Source: an uncultured Bryobacterales bacterium | GTDB taxonomy: Bacteria > Acidobacteriota > Terriglobia > Bryobacterales > UBA6623 | Direction: 5' to 3' | DNA: 64,000 nucleotides | Assembly: GCA_958295955.1 (NCBI GenBank) | Contig: OY282420.1 | Span: 1,936,435-2,000,434 of the forward strand | In this document: positions 34,805 to 42,823 of the stretch, piece by piece | Layout: the number at the start of each line of letters is the position of its first letter | Position numbering within the stretch: position 1 is the stretch's first letter | Position numbers and translations under genes: made by a program | The notes under the pieces: generated by a model | What the model was told of the DNA's origin: nothing | Database searches by the model: none | What the model saw: the letters and a program-made list of their open reading frames with translations, nothing else

Positions 34805-36571
34805 TCACGAAGCGGCGACGCGGCGCCACAGCCAGGCCACGCCGCAGCACGAGCAAACGGCGGCGAGCGCGGCCGCCGCCGCGGGAGCATAATCGCCGTA
34901 CAGCGCGAACCCGGCGGCAAACAAAAAACCGTAAACCGCCGCCGAGCCCAACGCCGACGCCAGCAGCGGCGCGGCCAACGCGGCATTCCCCCCGCCGTTC
35001 CCGCCGGCAAGCGCCGCAATCGGCTTCCACCCCGGGCCGCCGGGCCGGATCTTGCGATAGAACGCAAGCAGCGTCCGCTCGTCGGTCGGCGCGGTCGCCA
35101 GAGCGGTTCCGATCCAGAACACCGAGGTCAGGGCGACTCCGATCAGCAGCTTCAACCAATCCGACAAGGCATCGCCCACGAAGAATTGCATCGCCAGCGC
35201 AACGCCGAACGAAGAGATCATGGCGGCCAATTCAGCTTGGGCGTTGATCCGCCACCAGAACCAGCGCAGCAGATACAGCAGTCCCGTGCCGGCCCCGATC
35301 TGCAGCAGAATCTGGAATATCTGCAGAGCGTTCTCCAGGGTCAAGGCAAGAGCGCAAGCGCAAAGCATCAACGCCGCCGTGGCGGCGCGCCCGACCCAGA
35401 CAAGCCGCGCTTCGGACGCCGCGCGGTCGATGAAGCGCCGGTACACGTCGTGAACGAGAATCGAGGCTCCCCAGTTGACCATCGTCGACATCGTGGACAT
35501 GTAAGCCGCGGCCAGCGAGGTCACCACCAGACCCAGCAGCCCCGCGGGCAGAAAGGTCAGCATCGCCGGATAGGCCAGGTCGTTGCGCATGATTTGCGCC
35601 TCGACGTGGGGGAATCTGCGCTGCATGTCGGCCACTTCGGGGAAGACCGCCAGCGACGCCAAGGCAATCAGGATCCAGGGCCAGGGCCGCAGCGCGTAAT
35701 GCAGCAGGTTGAACAGCAAGGTCGCGCCGACGGCGTTGTTTTCGTCCTTCGCCGAAAGCATGCGCTGCACGACGTAGCCGCCGCCTCCCGGCTCGGAGCC
35801 CGGATAATACGCCGCCCACCACTGCACCAGCAGCGGGATCACGAAAAGCGGCATGGCCTCTTCCCAAGTCAACTCGTCGAACGTCGGCCAAAAGGCAAGC
35901 CGCCCGCGGACTTCGGGATGCTCCAGCAACCCGCTCAGCCCCCCGACTTCGGGCATGCCGACGATGTAAACAGCGGCCCAGACCGAGCCGACCATGGCCA
36001 TCGCGAATTGGATCATGTCGGTCAGCAGCACTCCCGACAGGCCGCCCAAAGCGCTGTAGATCAGGGCCGCGCCCGCGGCGATGGCGAGAGTTTCGAGAGG
36101 CGACCAGCCGAACATGACCGAACCGATCTTGACCGCGGCCAACGACACCGCGGCCATCACCAGCACGTTGTAGAGCAAGCCCAGGTAAACCGCTCGAAAA
36201 CCGCGCAAGAAGGATGCGGTCTTCCCCGAATAGCGCAACTCGTAAAACTCGATGTCGGTCGAAACGCCGGACCGCCGCCAGAGCTTCGCGTAAAGAAAAA
36301 CCGTGAGCATTCCGCTCAGCAGAAACGCCCACCAAGTCCAATTGCCGAAGACGCCCTTGCTGCGCACGATATCGGCGACAAGGTTGGGCGTGTCGGTCGA
36401 GAACGTCGTCGCAACCATCGAAATTCCGAGCAGCCACCAGGGCTGCCGCCGCCCGGCAAGAAAAAACGAGGCGAAATCGTTTCCCGCCGTGCGGGCGGCG
36501 TACAAGCCGATGCCCAGCGACAGCGCGAAGAAGGCGCCGAGAATCCACCAGTCGAGAGCGGTCAGTTGCAT
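34805..36571 (-). CDS. Sodium:solute symporter family transporter (SSS)
   Basis: A 588-residue protein with about 14 membrane helices. It starts LDWWILGAFFALSLGIGLYA, then FFLAGRRQPWWLLGISMVAT and FSTDTPNLVADIV, the conserved opening of SSS proteins. The family sequence SALGGLSGVLLTDMIQFAMA lies near residue 195, and MSTMSTMVNWGASILVHDVY near residue 360 is the other hallmark. SSS carriers use a Na+ gradient to import sugars, amino acids or carboxylates. The exact substrate is not evident, though the motif spacing resembles the sugar/inositol-type subgroup. The start MQLTALDWW is supported by the family N-terminus. Confidence 0.9.
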   Translation of the reverse strand: MQLTALDWWILGAFFALSLGIGLYAARTAGNDFASFFLAGRRQPWWLLGISMVATTFSTDTPNLVADIVRSKGVFGNWTWWAFLLSGMLTVFLYAKLWRRSGVSTDIEFYELRYSGKTASFLRGFRAVYLGLLYNVLVMAAVSLAAVKIGSVMFGWSPLETLAIAAGAALIYSALGGLSGVLLTDMIQFAMAMVGSVWAAVYIVGMPEVGGLSGLLEHPEVRGRLAFWPTFDELTWEEAMPLFVIPLLVQWWAAYYPGSEPGGGGYVVQRMLSAKDENNAVGATLLFNLLHYALRPWPWILIALASLAVFPEVADMQRRFPHVEAQIMRNDLAYPAMLTFLPAGLLGLVVTSLAAAYMSTMSTMVNWGASILVHDVYRRFIDRAASEARLVWVGRAATAALMLCACALALTLENALQIFQILLQIGAGTGLLYLLRWFWWRINAQAELAAMISSFGVALAMQFFVGDALSDWLKLLIGVALTSVFWIGTALATAPTDERTLLAFYRKIRPGGPGWKPIAALAGGNGGGNAALAAPLLASALGSAAVYGFLFAAGFALYGDYAPAAAAALAAVCSCCGVAWLWRRVAAS

Positions 36572-36632
36572 GGGGATTCAGGATCGCGATTCAGTCCCCT
36601 ATTGTCCCCAAGCGCGGCCTCGAGGCTTGCCG

Positions 36633-38441
36633 TCAGCCGCGGGGCATGGTTTTCAAGGCGATGCCCAACTCGGTCAGGTTGCGCGGCGGCACGACGTTCG
36701 GCGCCGCGCACATGAGGTCAGTGCCCTTGGCCGTCTTGGGGAAGGCGATGACGTCGCGTATGGTCGCCGCGCCCGCCAGCAGCATAATCAGGCGGTCGAG
36801 TCCGAGAGCGATGCCGCCGTGCGGCGGGGCGCCGTATTCGAGCGCGTCCAGGAGGAATCCGAATCGACGCCGGGACTCTTCGGCGGTGAACCCGAGCGCC
36901 TCGAAGACTTTGGCCTGCACCGCGCGGCTGTGGATACGAATCGAGCCCGAGCCGAGCTCGACGCCGTTGAGCACAAGATCGTAGGCTTTCGAGCGGCAGG
37001 CGGCCGGGTCGGTTGCGAGCTTTTCGATGTCGTCGTCGTGGGGCGACGTAAAGGGATGGTGCGAGGAGTTCCAGCGGCGCTCGTCTTCGCTCCATTCGAA
37101 CATCGGAAAATCCATGACCCACAGCAAGCGCAGGTCTTTTTTGTCGAACAGCCCGTGCCGGTCGGCGAAGGCGCGGGCGATCCGCAGCCGCAGGTTTCCG
37201 GCGGCCGTAAATACGGCGTGTTCGGGGCGGGGCGCGGCGATTTTTTCGCGGGCCGTGCAAAGCGCCAGAAAGTCGCCTTCCGCGGCGCCGAGCCGGTCTC
37301 TGACCGCGGCCATCTGCGCGGGCATTTTCGCGGCAAGGCCGTTGGCGTCGTCGAAGATGCGCAGACCCTGCTCCGCGGCGTACTCGCGGAACTGCTCGCG
37401 CTCGCGCCGCGTGAGCCGGCCGACGGACGGCGTGCGGATGGCGGCAAGCGGACCCTCGAGCGGCAGATCTCGCGGGCCGATGATGTCGTCCACGCGGGCC
37501 ATGGGCGGCAAGCGCAGGTCGGGCTTGTCGCTGCCGTACTTTTCGACGGCCTGGCTATAAGGCAAGCGGGGCAGAGGGAGCCGGGGAACCGCCGCGCCGG
37601 CCGCCGCGCACACCGCGGCCATCAGGTTTTCGACGACGCCGAGCACGCCGTCTTCCCGCACGAACGACATCTCGACGTCGATCTGCGTGAACTCGGGCTG
37701 GCGGTCGGCGCGCAAATCCTCGTCGCGGAAACAGCGCACGATCTGGAAATAGCGGTCGTAGCCGCCGATCATCAGCAACTGCTTGAAAATCTGCGGCGAC
37801 TGCGGCAGGGCGTAAAAATTGCCGGGATGGATGCGGCTGGGCACCAGAAAATCGCGCGCGCCCTCGGGAGTCGAACGCGTCATGAACGGGGTTTCGATTT
37901 CGAGGAATCCCTGCGCATGGAACGACTCGCGAATCGCCAGGTTGACGTCGTGCCGCAGGCGGAGGTTGCTCTGCATCCGCGGGCGCCGCAGGTCGATGTA
38001 GCGGTGCTTGAGGCGGTTGTCCTCGCCGACGGCGGCCTGTTCCTCCTCGTCCAACTGAAACGGCGGGGTCGCGGACGTATTGAGGACGTAGAGCTTCGCG
38101 GCTTGCAACTCCACGGTTCCCGTTGCGAGATTGGAGTTGATCGTATCGGCGCCGCGCTTGACGATCGGGCCTTCGACCGCGATCACGAATTCGTTGCGCA
38201 GCATTTCCGCTTTCGCGTGGGCTTCGGCATTGACCTCGGCATTGAACACGACCTGGGAGATGCCGCTGCGGTCGCGCAGGTGGATGAAGTACAACCCGCC
38301 GAGGTCGCGGCGGCGGTGGACCCAGCCCATCAGCACCGCGCGGCTGCCGACGTCGCTTTCGCGGATCTCTCCGCAGTAATGGGTCCTGGTCAAGTTTCCC
38401 AGCGGGTCGAGGGAAACGGGCCGGTGAGCTTGCTCCGTCAT
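36633..38441 (-). CDS. aspS: Aspartyl-tRNA synthetase, bacterial type
   Basis: A 602-residue class IIb synthetase. The N-terminal OB fold reads [20 protein letters not shown]. Motif 2 is [20 protein letters not shown] and motif 3 is [20 protein letters not shown]. The large GAD insertion between motifs 2 and 3 (about residues 285-430) shows the bacterial architecture. The residue after RRRD is Leu; in non-discriminating enzymes this position is often His, so the enzyme may charge only tRNA-Asp, but gatCAB is not in view to help judge. The start is 4 nt after the stop of the carbonic anhydrase gene, so the two are co-transcribed. Confidence 0.95.
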   Translation of the reverse strand: MTEQAHRPVSLDPLGNLTRTHYCGEIRESDVGSRAVLMGWVHRRRDLGGLYFIHLRDRSGISQVVFNAEVNAEAHAKAEMLRNEFVIAVEGPIVKRGADTINSNLATGTVELQAAKLYVLNTSATPPFQLDEEEQAAVGEDNRLKHRYIDLRRPRMQSNLRLRHDVNLAIRESFHAQGFLEIETPFMTRSTPEGARDFLVPSRIHPGNFYALPQSPQIFKQLLMIGGYDRYFQIVRCFRDEDLRADRQPEFTQIDVEMSFVREDGVLGVVENLMAAVCAAAGAAVPRLPLPRLPYSQAVEKYGSDKPDLRLPPMARVDDIIGPRDLPLEGPLAAIRTPSVGRLTRREREQFREYAAEQGLRIFDDANGLAAKMPAQMAAVRDRLGAAEGDFLALCTAREKIAAPRPEHAVFTAAGNLRLRIARAFADRHGLFDKKDLRLLWVMDFPMFEWSEDERRWNSSHHPFTSPHDDDIEKLATDPAACRSKAYDLVLNGVELGSGSIRIHSRAVQAKVFEALGFTAEESRRRFGFLLDALEYGAPPHGGIALGLDRLIMLLAGAATIRDVIAFPKTAKGTDLMCAAPNVVPPRNLTELGIALKTMPRG

Positions 38442-38445
38442 GCGG

Positions 38446-38955
38446 CTAGGGTTCTGCGAGATACCGCCGGCTCAACTCGACGTAGCGCTCGGCGTTGAGG
38501 CGGATACGCGCTACCTCGTCTTCGCTGACGGCGCGCTTCACCGCGGCGGGAACGCCCGCGACCAGGCTGCGCGGCGGGATCCGCTGCCCGCCGAGGACGA
38601 CCGCGCCCGCGGCGACGATCGACCCGGCGCCGATGCGGGCCTTGCTGAGAATCGTTGCGCCCATGCCGATCAAGCACTCGTCCTCGACGACGCAGCCGTG
38701 TACGGTGCAGGAGTGCCCGACGACCACGCGGTCGCCGATGGCGAGCGGCGCGTCAGCGTCTTCGTGCAGGCAGCTATTATCTTGCACGCTGGTTTCTTCG
38801 CCGATGGCGATGGCGGCGGTGTCCGCCCGCACGGTCACATTGCACCAGATGTTGGAACGCGCGCCGACGCGCACCTGTCCGATGAGCTCCGCGCTCGGAT
38901 CGATATAGGCGTCGGCCGCGACGAGCGGACTGTGGCCGCCGAAACTTCGAAGCAT
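38446..38955 (-). CDS. Gamma-class carbonic anhydrase family protein
   Basis: A 169-residue left-handed beta-helix protein built from hexapeptide repeats: [60 protein letters not shown] and [20 protein letters not shown]. Three histidines (LHED, GHSC, VHGC) occupy the positions of the trimer's zinc ligands in gamma carbonic anhydrases and YrdA-like proteins. Activity as a carbonic anhydrase is plausible but unproven for many members. The start at 38955 is chosen for the SD GAGGAA and the family length; a longer in-frame reading upstream is not homologous. It precedes aspS with a 4-nt gap. Confidence 0.88.
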   Translation of the reverse strand: MLRSFGGHSPLVAADAYIDPSAELIGQVRVGARSNIWCNVTVRADTAAIAIGEETSVQDNSCLHEDADAPLAIGDRVVVGHSCTVHGCVVEDECLIGMGATILSKARIGAGSIVAAGAVVLGGQRIPPRSLVAGVPAAVKRAVSEDEVARIRLNAERYVELSRRYLAEP

Positions 38956-39089
38956 GGATTTTCCCGGGACTTCCTCGGAAACACGCGCGGAGTCGAGAGA
39001 AGCTCTTGGTATTGAATATGCAGGGCCGGCGCGGGCAGCCGCGGCGCCCTTCCTCAAAAGATAGCACAGGCGCGCCCGACGGGCCGGTT

Positions 39090-39095
39090 GATACT
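39090..39095 (+). promoter_or_regulatory. GATACT -10-like hexamer 10 nt before fabV
   Basis: Same hexamer and similar spacing as at the VWFA gene, but without a good -35. Predicted leader is only a few nucleotides. Confidence 0.3.
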
Positions 39096-39105
39096 CTGGG
39101 ACTTC

Positions 39106-40323
39106 ATGCCCGAGCAAATCGTAAAGCAGCGTTCCCGCGGATTCATCTGCGTCAATGCGCACCCGGCCGGCTGCGCCAAGAACGTGGAAGATCAAATCGC
39201 CGTGATCGCGGCGAACCGGCCCGCCGCGGCCGCCGGAGCGAAGAACGTCCTCGTCGTGGGCGGCTCCACCGGGTACGGCCTGGCTTCGCGCATTGCCGCC
39301 GCCTGGGGCTGCGGGGCGAAGACTCTCGGCATCTTTTTCGAGAAAGAACCGTTCGGCAAGCGCACCGCGACGGCGGGGCATTACAACAGCGCAGCCTTCC
39401 ACCGCGCCGCCGAACGCGACGGCCTGTGGGCCGCGAGCCTCAACGGCGATGCCTTTTCCGATGCGATCAAGGAGCGCGCCGCCGCGGTCATCCGCGCGGA
39501 AATGGGCGCCGTCGATCTTGTGGTTTACAGCTTGGCGGCGCCCAAGCGCACGAACCCGCGAAGCGGCGAAACGTTCGCCTCCGCGCTGAAACCGATCGGC
39601 GAACCCTATAGCGGCAAAACCGTCGATCCGATAACGGCGGAGGTAACCGAGGCAACCGTCGAACCCGCGTCCGCAGAGGAGATTGCGCAGACGGTCAGGG
39701 TGATGGGCGGCGAGGACTGGCAATGGTGGATCGAGAAGCTCGCGGGCGAGGGCCTACTCGCGGACGGCGCGCGGACGGTTGCCTATTCGTACATCGGCCC
39801 CGAGCATACCTGGCCGATCTACCGCGACGGCACGGTCGGCGCGGCGAAAAAACACCTGAAGAAAACCGCGGACGCGCTCGACGAGCGGCTGCGCCGGACG
39901 ATAGGCGGGGCGGCCTACGTTTCCGTCAACAAAGCGGTGGTCACGCAGGCTTCGGCGGCCATCCCGATGATTCCGCTGTACGTCAGCCTTCTGTTTCGCG
40001 TGATGAAGCGCAAGGGCGTTCACGAGGGACCCATCGAACAGATGAAGCGCTTGTTCTTCGAGCGCCTTGCGCCCGGGACGGCGCCGGCCGTCGACAGCGA
40101 GGGCGCGATCCGCCTGGACGACTGGGAGATGCGCGAGGACGTTCAGCAAGAAATTGCCGAGCTTTGGCCGAGTGTGACCAGCGAGAATCTCGGCGAGCTT
40201 GCCGACTTCGCCGGGTTCATGCGGGATTTCAACCGCTTGTTCGGTTTCGAGGTCGAGGGCGTCGATTACGAGCAGCCCGTGGAATCGGAGATTGTCGGCC
40301 GGTGGATAACGGATAGCGGGTAG
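39106..40323 (+). CDS. fabV: Enoyl-[acyl-carrier-protein] reductase FabV
   Basis: A 405-residue protein with the FabV signature. It starts IVKQRSRGFICVNAHPAGCA, has the nucleotide-binding stretch VLVVGGSTGYGLASRIAAAW near residues 45-65, and the active site Y-x8-K in AYSYIGPEHTWPIYRDGTVG followed by AAKKHL (about residues 227-252). FabV reduces trans-2-enoyl-ACP with NADH in the last step of fatty acid elongation and is known for low triclosan sensitivity. Start 39106 is preferred to 39088 because it matches the family's N-terminus. The stop codon lies within a 7-bp tandem repeat. Confidence 0.95.
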   Translation: MPEQIVKQRSRGFICVNAHPAGCAKNVEDQIAVIAANRPAAAAGAKNVLVVGGSTGYGLASRIAAAWGCGAKTLGIFFEKEPFGKRTATAGHYNSAAFHRAAERDGLWAASLNGDAFSDAIKERAAAVIRAEMGAVDLVVYSLAAPKRTNPRSGETFASALKPIGEPYSGKTVDPITAEVTEATVEPASAEEIAQTVRVMGGEDWQWWIEKLAGEGLLADGARTVAYSYIGPEHTWPIYRDGTVGAAKKHLKKTADALDERLRRTIGGAAYVSVNKAVVTQASAAIPMIPLYVSLLFRVMKRKGVHEGPIEQMKRLFFERLAPGTAPAVDSEGAIRLDDWEMREDVQQEIAELWPSVTSENLGELADFAGFMRDFNRLFGFEVEGVDYEQPVESEIVGRWITDSG

Positions 40324-40324
40324 C
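40304..40324 (+). repeat. 7-bp tandem repeat across the fabV stop codon
   Basis: Three heptamers GGATAAC, GGATAGC, GGGTAGC. On the minus strand they read GCTACCC, GCTATCC, GTTATCC, matching the RCTATCC unit at 63345-63372. The fabV stop (40321-40323) is supplied by the last unit. Confidence 0.55.
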
Positions 40325-40386
40325 GGCCGGCAAGACCGTCGGCGCGGGCCGGCAATTTTCTCGGAACGACGCGGTTTAATAGAAAA

Positions 40387-41484
40387 ATGCTTCGACTCGC
40401 AATCCCGGCGGTTGCGCTTGCAGCTTTGCTCGCAGCGCCGCTCGCCGCCGCCGACTGGCCTCTCTTCCTCGGCAACCCCGACCGCAACGCCGTCTCCCCC
40501 ACGCCGCTCGACCCGCCGCTGGAGACGGCCTGGACCTACGAAGCCCCCGGCGGGGTTGACTCGACCGCCATCATCGTCGACGGCGCCGTTTACTTCGGCG
40601 AGATGGACGGCCGTTTTCACGCCGTGGACCTCGAGACCGGCGAAGCCCGTTGGGTTTATCAGGCAAACCTGGGGGTTCCCGCATCGGGCTGCGTTAGCGG
40701 AGGCGCGGTTTTCTTCGGCGACGAGGACGGCTACTTCCATGCCGTCGATATCGAAACGGGCAAGAAGCGCTGGGTTTTCGAGGGCTTCGCGGAATTCCTC
40801 TCGTCGCCGATATGCCTGGACGACGCGGTGCTCGTGGGCTCTTACGACGCCAACCTCTATGCCTTCGACCCGGCAAGCGGCGCCGTCAAGTGGAAATACG
40901 CGACCGACGACCGCGTCAACTCAAGCCCGGCGGTCGTTGCAGGAAAGACCTTTATCACGGGCTGCGACGGCAAGTTCCGGGTTATCGACGTCGCCTCCGG
41001 GGAAGAAGACTCCTTCGTCGATATGCAGGACTACGTCGCGGCTTCGCCCTCGGTGGTGGGCAATCTCGCCTACGTCGGCACCTTCGGCAACGAGGTTCTT
41101 GCCATGGACTGGAAAAAGGGCGAAATTCTCTGGCGCTACCATCATCCGCAAACGCAGTTCGAATTCTTCGCCTCGCCGGTGGTCAGAGACGGCCTGGTCG
41201 TCATCGGCGGGCGCGACAAGAAAGTGCATGCCATCGACCAGCGGACGGGCGAGCTCGTATGGGAGTTCACCACCCGCTCCCGCGTCGATTCTTCGCCCGT
41301 CCTGGCCGGAGACGTCATCTGGGTCGGCTCGATGGACGGCAACCTCTACGCCCTCAATCACGCCGACGGCGCGCTGCTATGGAAATTCACGCTCGGAGGC
41401 CGCGTCGTCGCCTCGCCCGCGATCTCGGGCGACCGGCTGGTCATCGGCTCGCGCAGCGGCGAGGTGTTCTGTTTCAGGAAATAA
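40387..41484 (+). CDS. Secreted PQQ-type beta-propeller repeat protein
   Basis: A 365-residue protein with a signal peptide (AIPAVALAALLAAPLAAADW). The mature protein consists of about seven PQQ-like blades, each with the pattern VYFGEMDGRFHAVDLETGEA or similar, for example VFFGDEDGYFHAVDIETGKK, LVGSYDANLYAFDPASGAVK and IWVGSMDGNLYALNHADGAL. The fold is that of BamB and quinoprotein propellers, but there is no lipobox and no PQQ-binding residues are evident, so it is likely a scaffold or binding propeller. A TTTAAT hexamer lies 6 nt before the ATG, again suggesting a minimal leader. Confidence 0.85.
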   Translation: MLRLAIPAVALAALLAAPLAAADWPLFLGNPDRNAVSPTPLDPPLETAWTYEAPGGVDSTAIIVDGAVYFGEMDGRFHAVDLETGEARWVYQANLGVPASGCVSGGAVFFGDEDGYFHAVDIETGKKRWVFEGFAEFLSSPICLDDAVLVGSYDANLYAFDPASGAVKWKYATDDRVNSSPAVVAGKTFITGCDGKFRVIDVASGEEDSFVDMQDYVAASPSVVGNLAYVGTFGNEVLAMDWKKGEILWRYHHPQTQFEFFASPVVRDGLVVIGGRDKKVHAIDQRTGELVWEFTTRSRVDSSPVLAGDVIWVGSMDGNLYALNHADGALLWKFTLGGRVVASPAISGDRLVIGSRSGEVFCFRK

Positions 41485-41494
41485 GCGGGGCCGC

Positions 41495-41713
41495 CTACGT
41501 CTCGGAAGGGGCCGCGCCGGTCGATTCTTCTTCTTCCTCGAGTGGCGCCAGCCCCAGATCCGCGGGGTCCATGGCTTCGATCGGGGGGCCGCTGCCGTCA
41601 TTGACTTTCACGGCTCTGCGCTGCTGCTTTTTCTCGTCCTTGTCGCGGCGCCTGTTCACGCGGGCCAACTCCTTTTGACGTTTCTGGAATCTTGTGTTCG
41701 ATCGGCTTGCCAA
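41495..41713 (-). CDS. Small highly charged protein of unknown function
   Basis: A 72-residue protein starting at TTG 41713 with a strong SD (GGAGGG, 7 nt upstream). The first half is very basic (TRFQKRQKELARVNRRRDKD, EKKQQRRA) and the C-terminal part acidic (LAPLEEEEES). Similar short basic KRQKE-type proteins are widespread in bacteria, often near housekeeping genes, with no known role. RNA or ribosome binding would fit the charge but is inference. It is convergent with the propeller gene. Confidence 0.6.
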   Translation of the reverse strand: MASRSNTRFQKRQKELARVNRRRDKDEKKQQRRAVKVNDGSGPPIEAMDPADLGLAPLEEEEESTGAAPSET

Positions 41714-41821
41714 TGGTCAAACCCTCCATTCGTCTTTGAGACGCGCCCAAGGCGCAGGCGTATTTCAGTAGTATGACAGATTCGCGCCCCCGCGCCGCGG
41801 CGGAGTGATGCAGGCCCCGCG

Positions 41822-42706
41822 TTAAGCGGCCGGCTTGAGCGCGCTCGGGACAGCAACCGATTCTTCCAGGTTTTTCAACCCCGGCGCATAGACATTGCGG
41901 ACGAGACCCAGCATTTCGAGCAGGCGGATCTGCAGATAACCCAGGTCCAACTCGTACCAGGCCATGCCGTGACGCGCCGATACCGGATGCGCATGGTGGT
42001 TGTTGTGCCAGCCCTCGCCGAACGTCAGCAGCGCGACCCACCAGAGATTGCGCGAATCGTCGGTCGTCGCGAACCGCCGGCTGCCCCACATGTGCGTCGC
42101 CGAGTTCACCAGCCAGGTGGCATGCAGCCCGACCACGACGCGCAGGGGAACCGCCCAGAGCATCATCCCCAAGCCGCCGAACGCCAGGAAGGCGAAGCCC
42201 GAAAGCATCAGCGGAACCCAATGCCATTCGTTGAGCACGCGGTAGAATTTTTCCTTTTGCAAGTCGGGGGCGTATTTGCCGAGCAGCTTGGTGTTGTTGT
42301 GCATCGCCTTGCCGAACATGATCCAGCCCATATGCGCCCAGAAGCCGCCGTGCCGCGGCGTATGCGGATCACAATCGGTGTCAGAGTACTGATGATGGCA
42401 GCGGTGCGTGGCCACCCAGTAGATCGGTCCGCCTTCCAGAGCCAGCGTGCCGCAAACCGCCAGGAAGCGCTCCAGCCACTTCGGCGCCTTGTAGCCGCGA
42501 TGGGTATGCAAGCGGTGATAACCCATCCCGATGCCCCAACTGAGAGCGACCCAATAGACCGCCGCGGCGGCCAGCAGATTGCTCCAACTGAAGAAGAACG
42601 GCGCCGCAACCGCGCCGATATGAAAAAAGACCAGGACTATGAAGGTAACTGTGTTCAGGGCGGTTCTGTCGCCGAAATCGGGGGGATGCCGAGGGTCGTT
42701 CACCAT
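41822..42706 (-). CDS. Acyl-CoA desaturase (delta-9 fatty acid desaturase family)
   Basis: A 294-residue membrane protein with the three histidine boxes of stearoyl-CoA-type desaturases: HRLHTHRGY (about residue 55-63), HRCHHQYSD (about 92-100) and HNNHHAHPV near residue 227. These bind the di-iron centre that inserts a cis double bond into a fatty acyl chain. Four hydrophobic helices are visible. ATG 42706 is chosen because it follows AGGAG by 8 nt; a longer in-frame ATG at 42748 exists. With fabV, psd and pssA in the same window, membrane lipid genes are well represented. Confidence 0.92.
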   Translation of the reverse strand: MVNDPRHPPDFGDRTALNTVTFIVLVFFHIGAVAAPFFFSWSNLLAAAAVYWVALSWGIGMGYHRLHTHRGYKAPKWLERFLAVCGTLALEGGPIYWVATHRCHHQYSDTDCDPHTPRHGGFWAHMGWIMFGKAMHNNTKLLGKYAPDLQKEKFYRVLNEWHWVPLMLSGFAFLAFGGLGMMLWAVPLRVVVGLHATWLVNSATHMWGSRRFATTDDSRNLWWVALLTFGEGWHNNHHAHPVSARHGMAWYELDLGYLQIRLLEMLGLVRNVYAPGLKNLEESVAVPSALKPAA

Positions 42707-42789
42707 GCTTCGTCTCCTGCCTGCCGGGCTGAAAAATTGCCTCGTCATTCACCGTAACAACCGAGCCGCTCAGCCGGAACGGCCTCAAT

Positions 42790-42811
42790 GTAATAGTTGG
42801 GTAATAGCTGG
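42790..42811 (+). repeat. Tandem 11-bp repeat upstream of the desaturase gene
   Basis: GTAATAGTTGG followed directly by GTAATAGCTGG (one mismatch), between the DUF1592 gene's end and the desaturase start. Confidence 0.5.
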
Positions 42812-42823
42812 GCCGCTTCGCGG

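Noticed and set aside
36633-38441. Calling aspS non-discriminating (Asp/Asn)
   Set aside because: The usual His indicator is Leu here and gatCAB cannot be seen, so the simple aspartyl assignment is kept.
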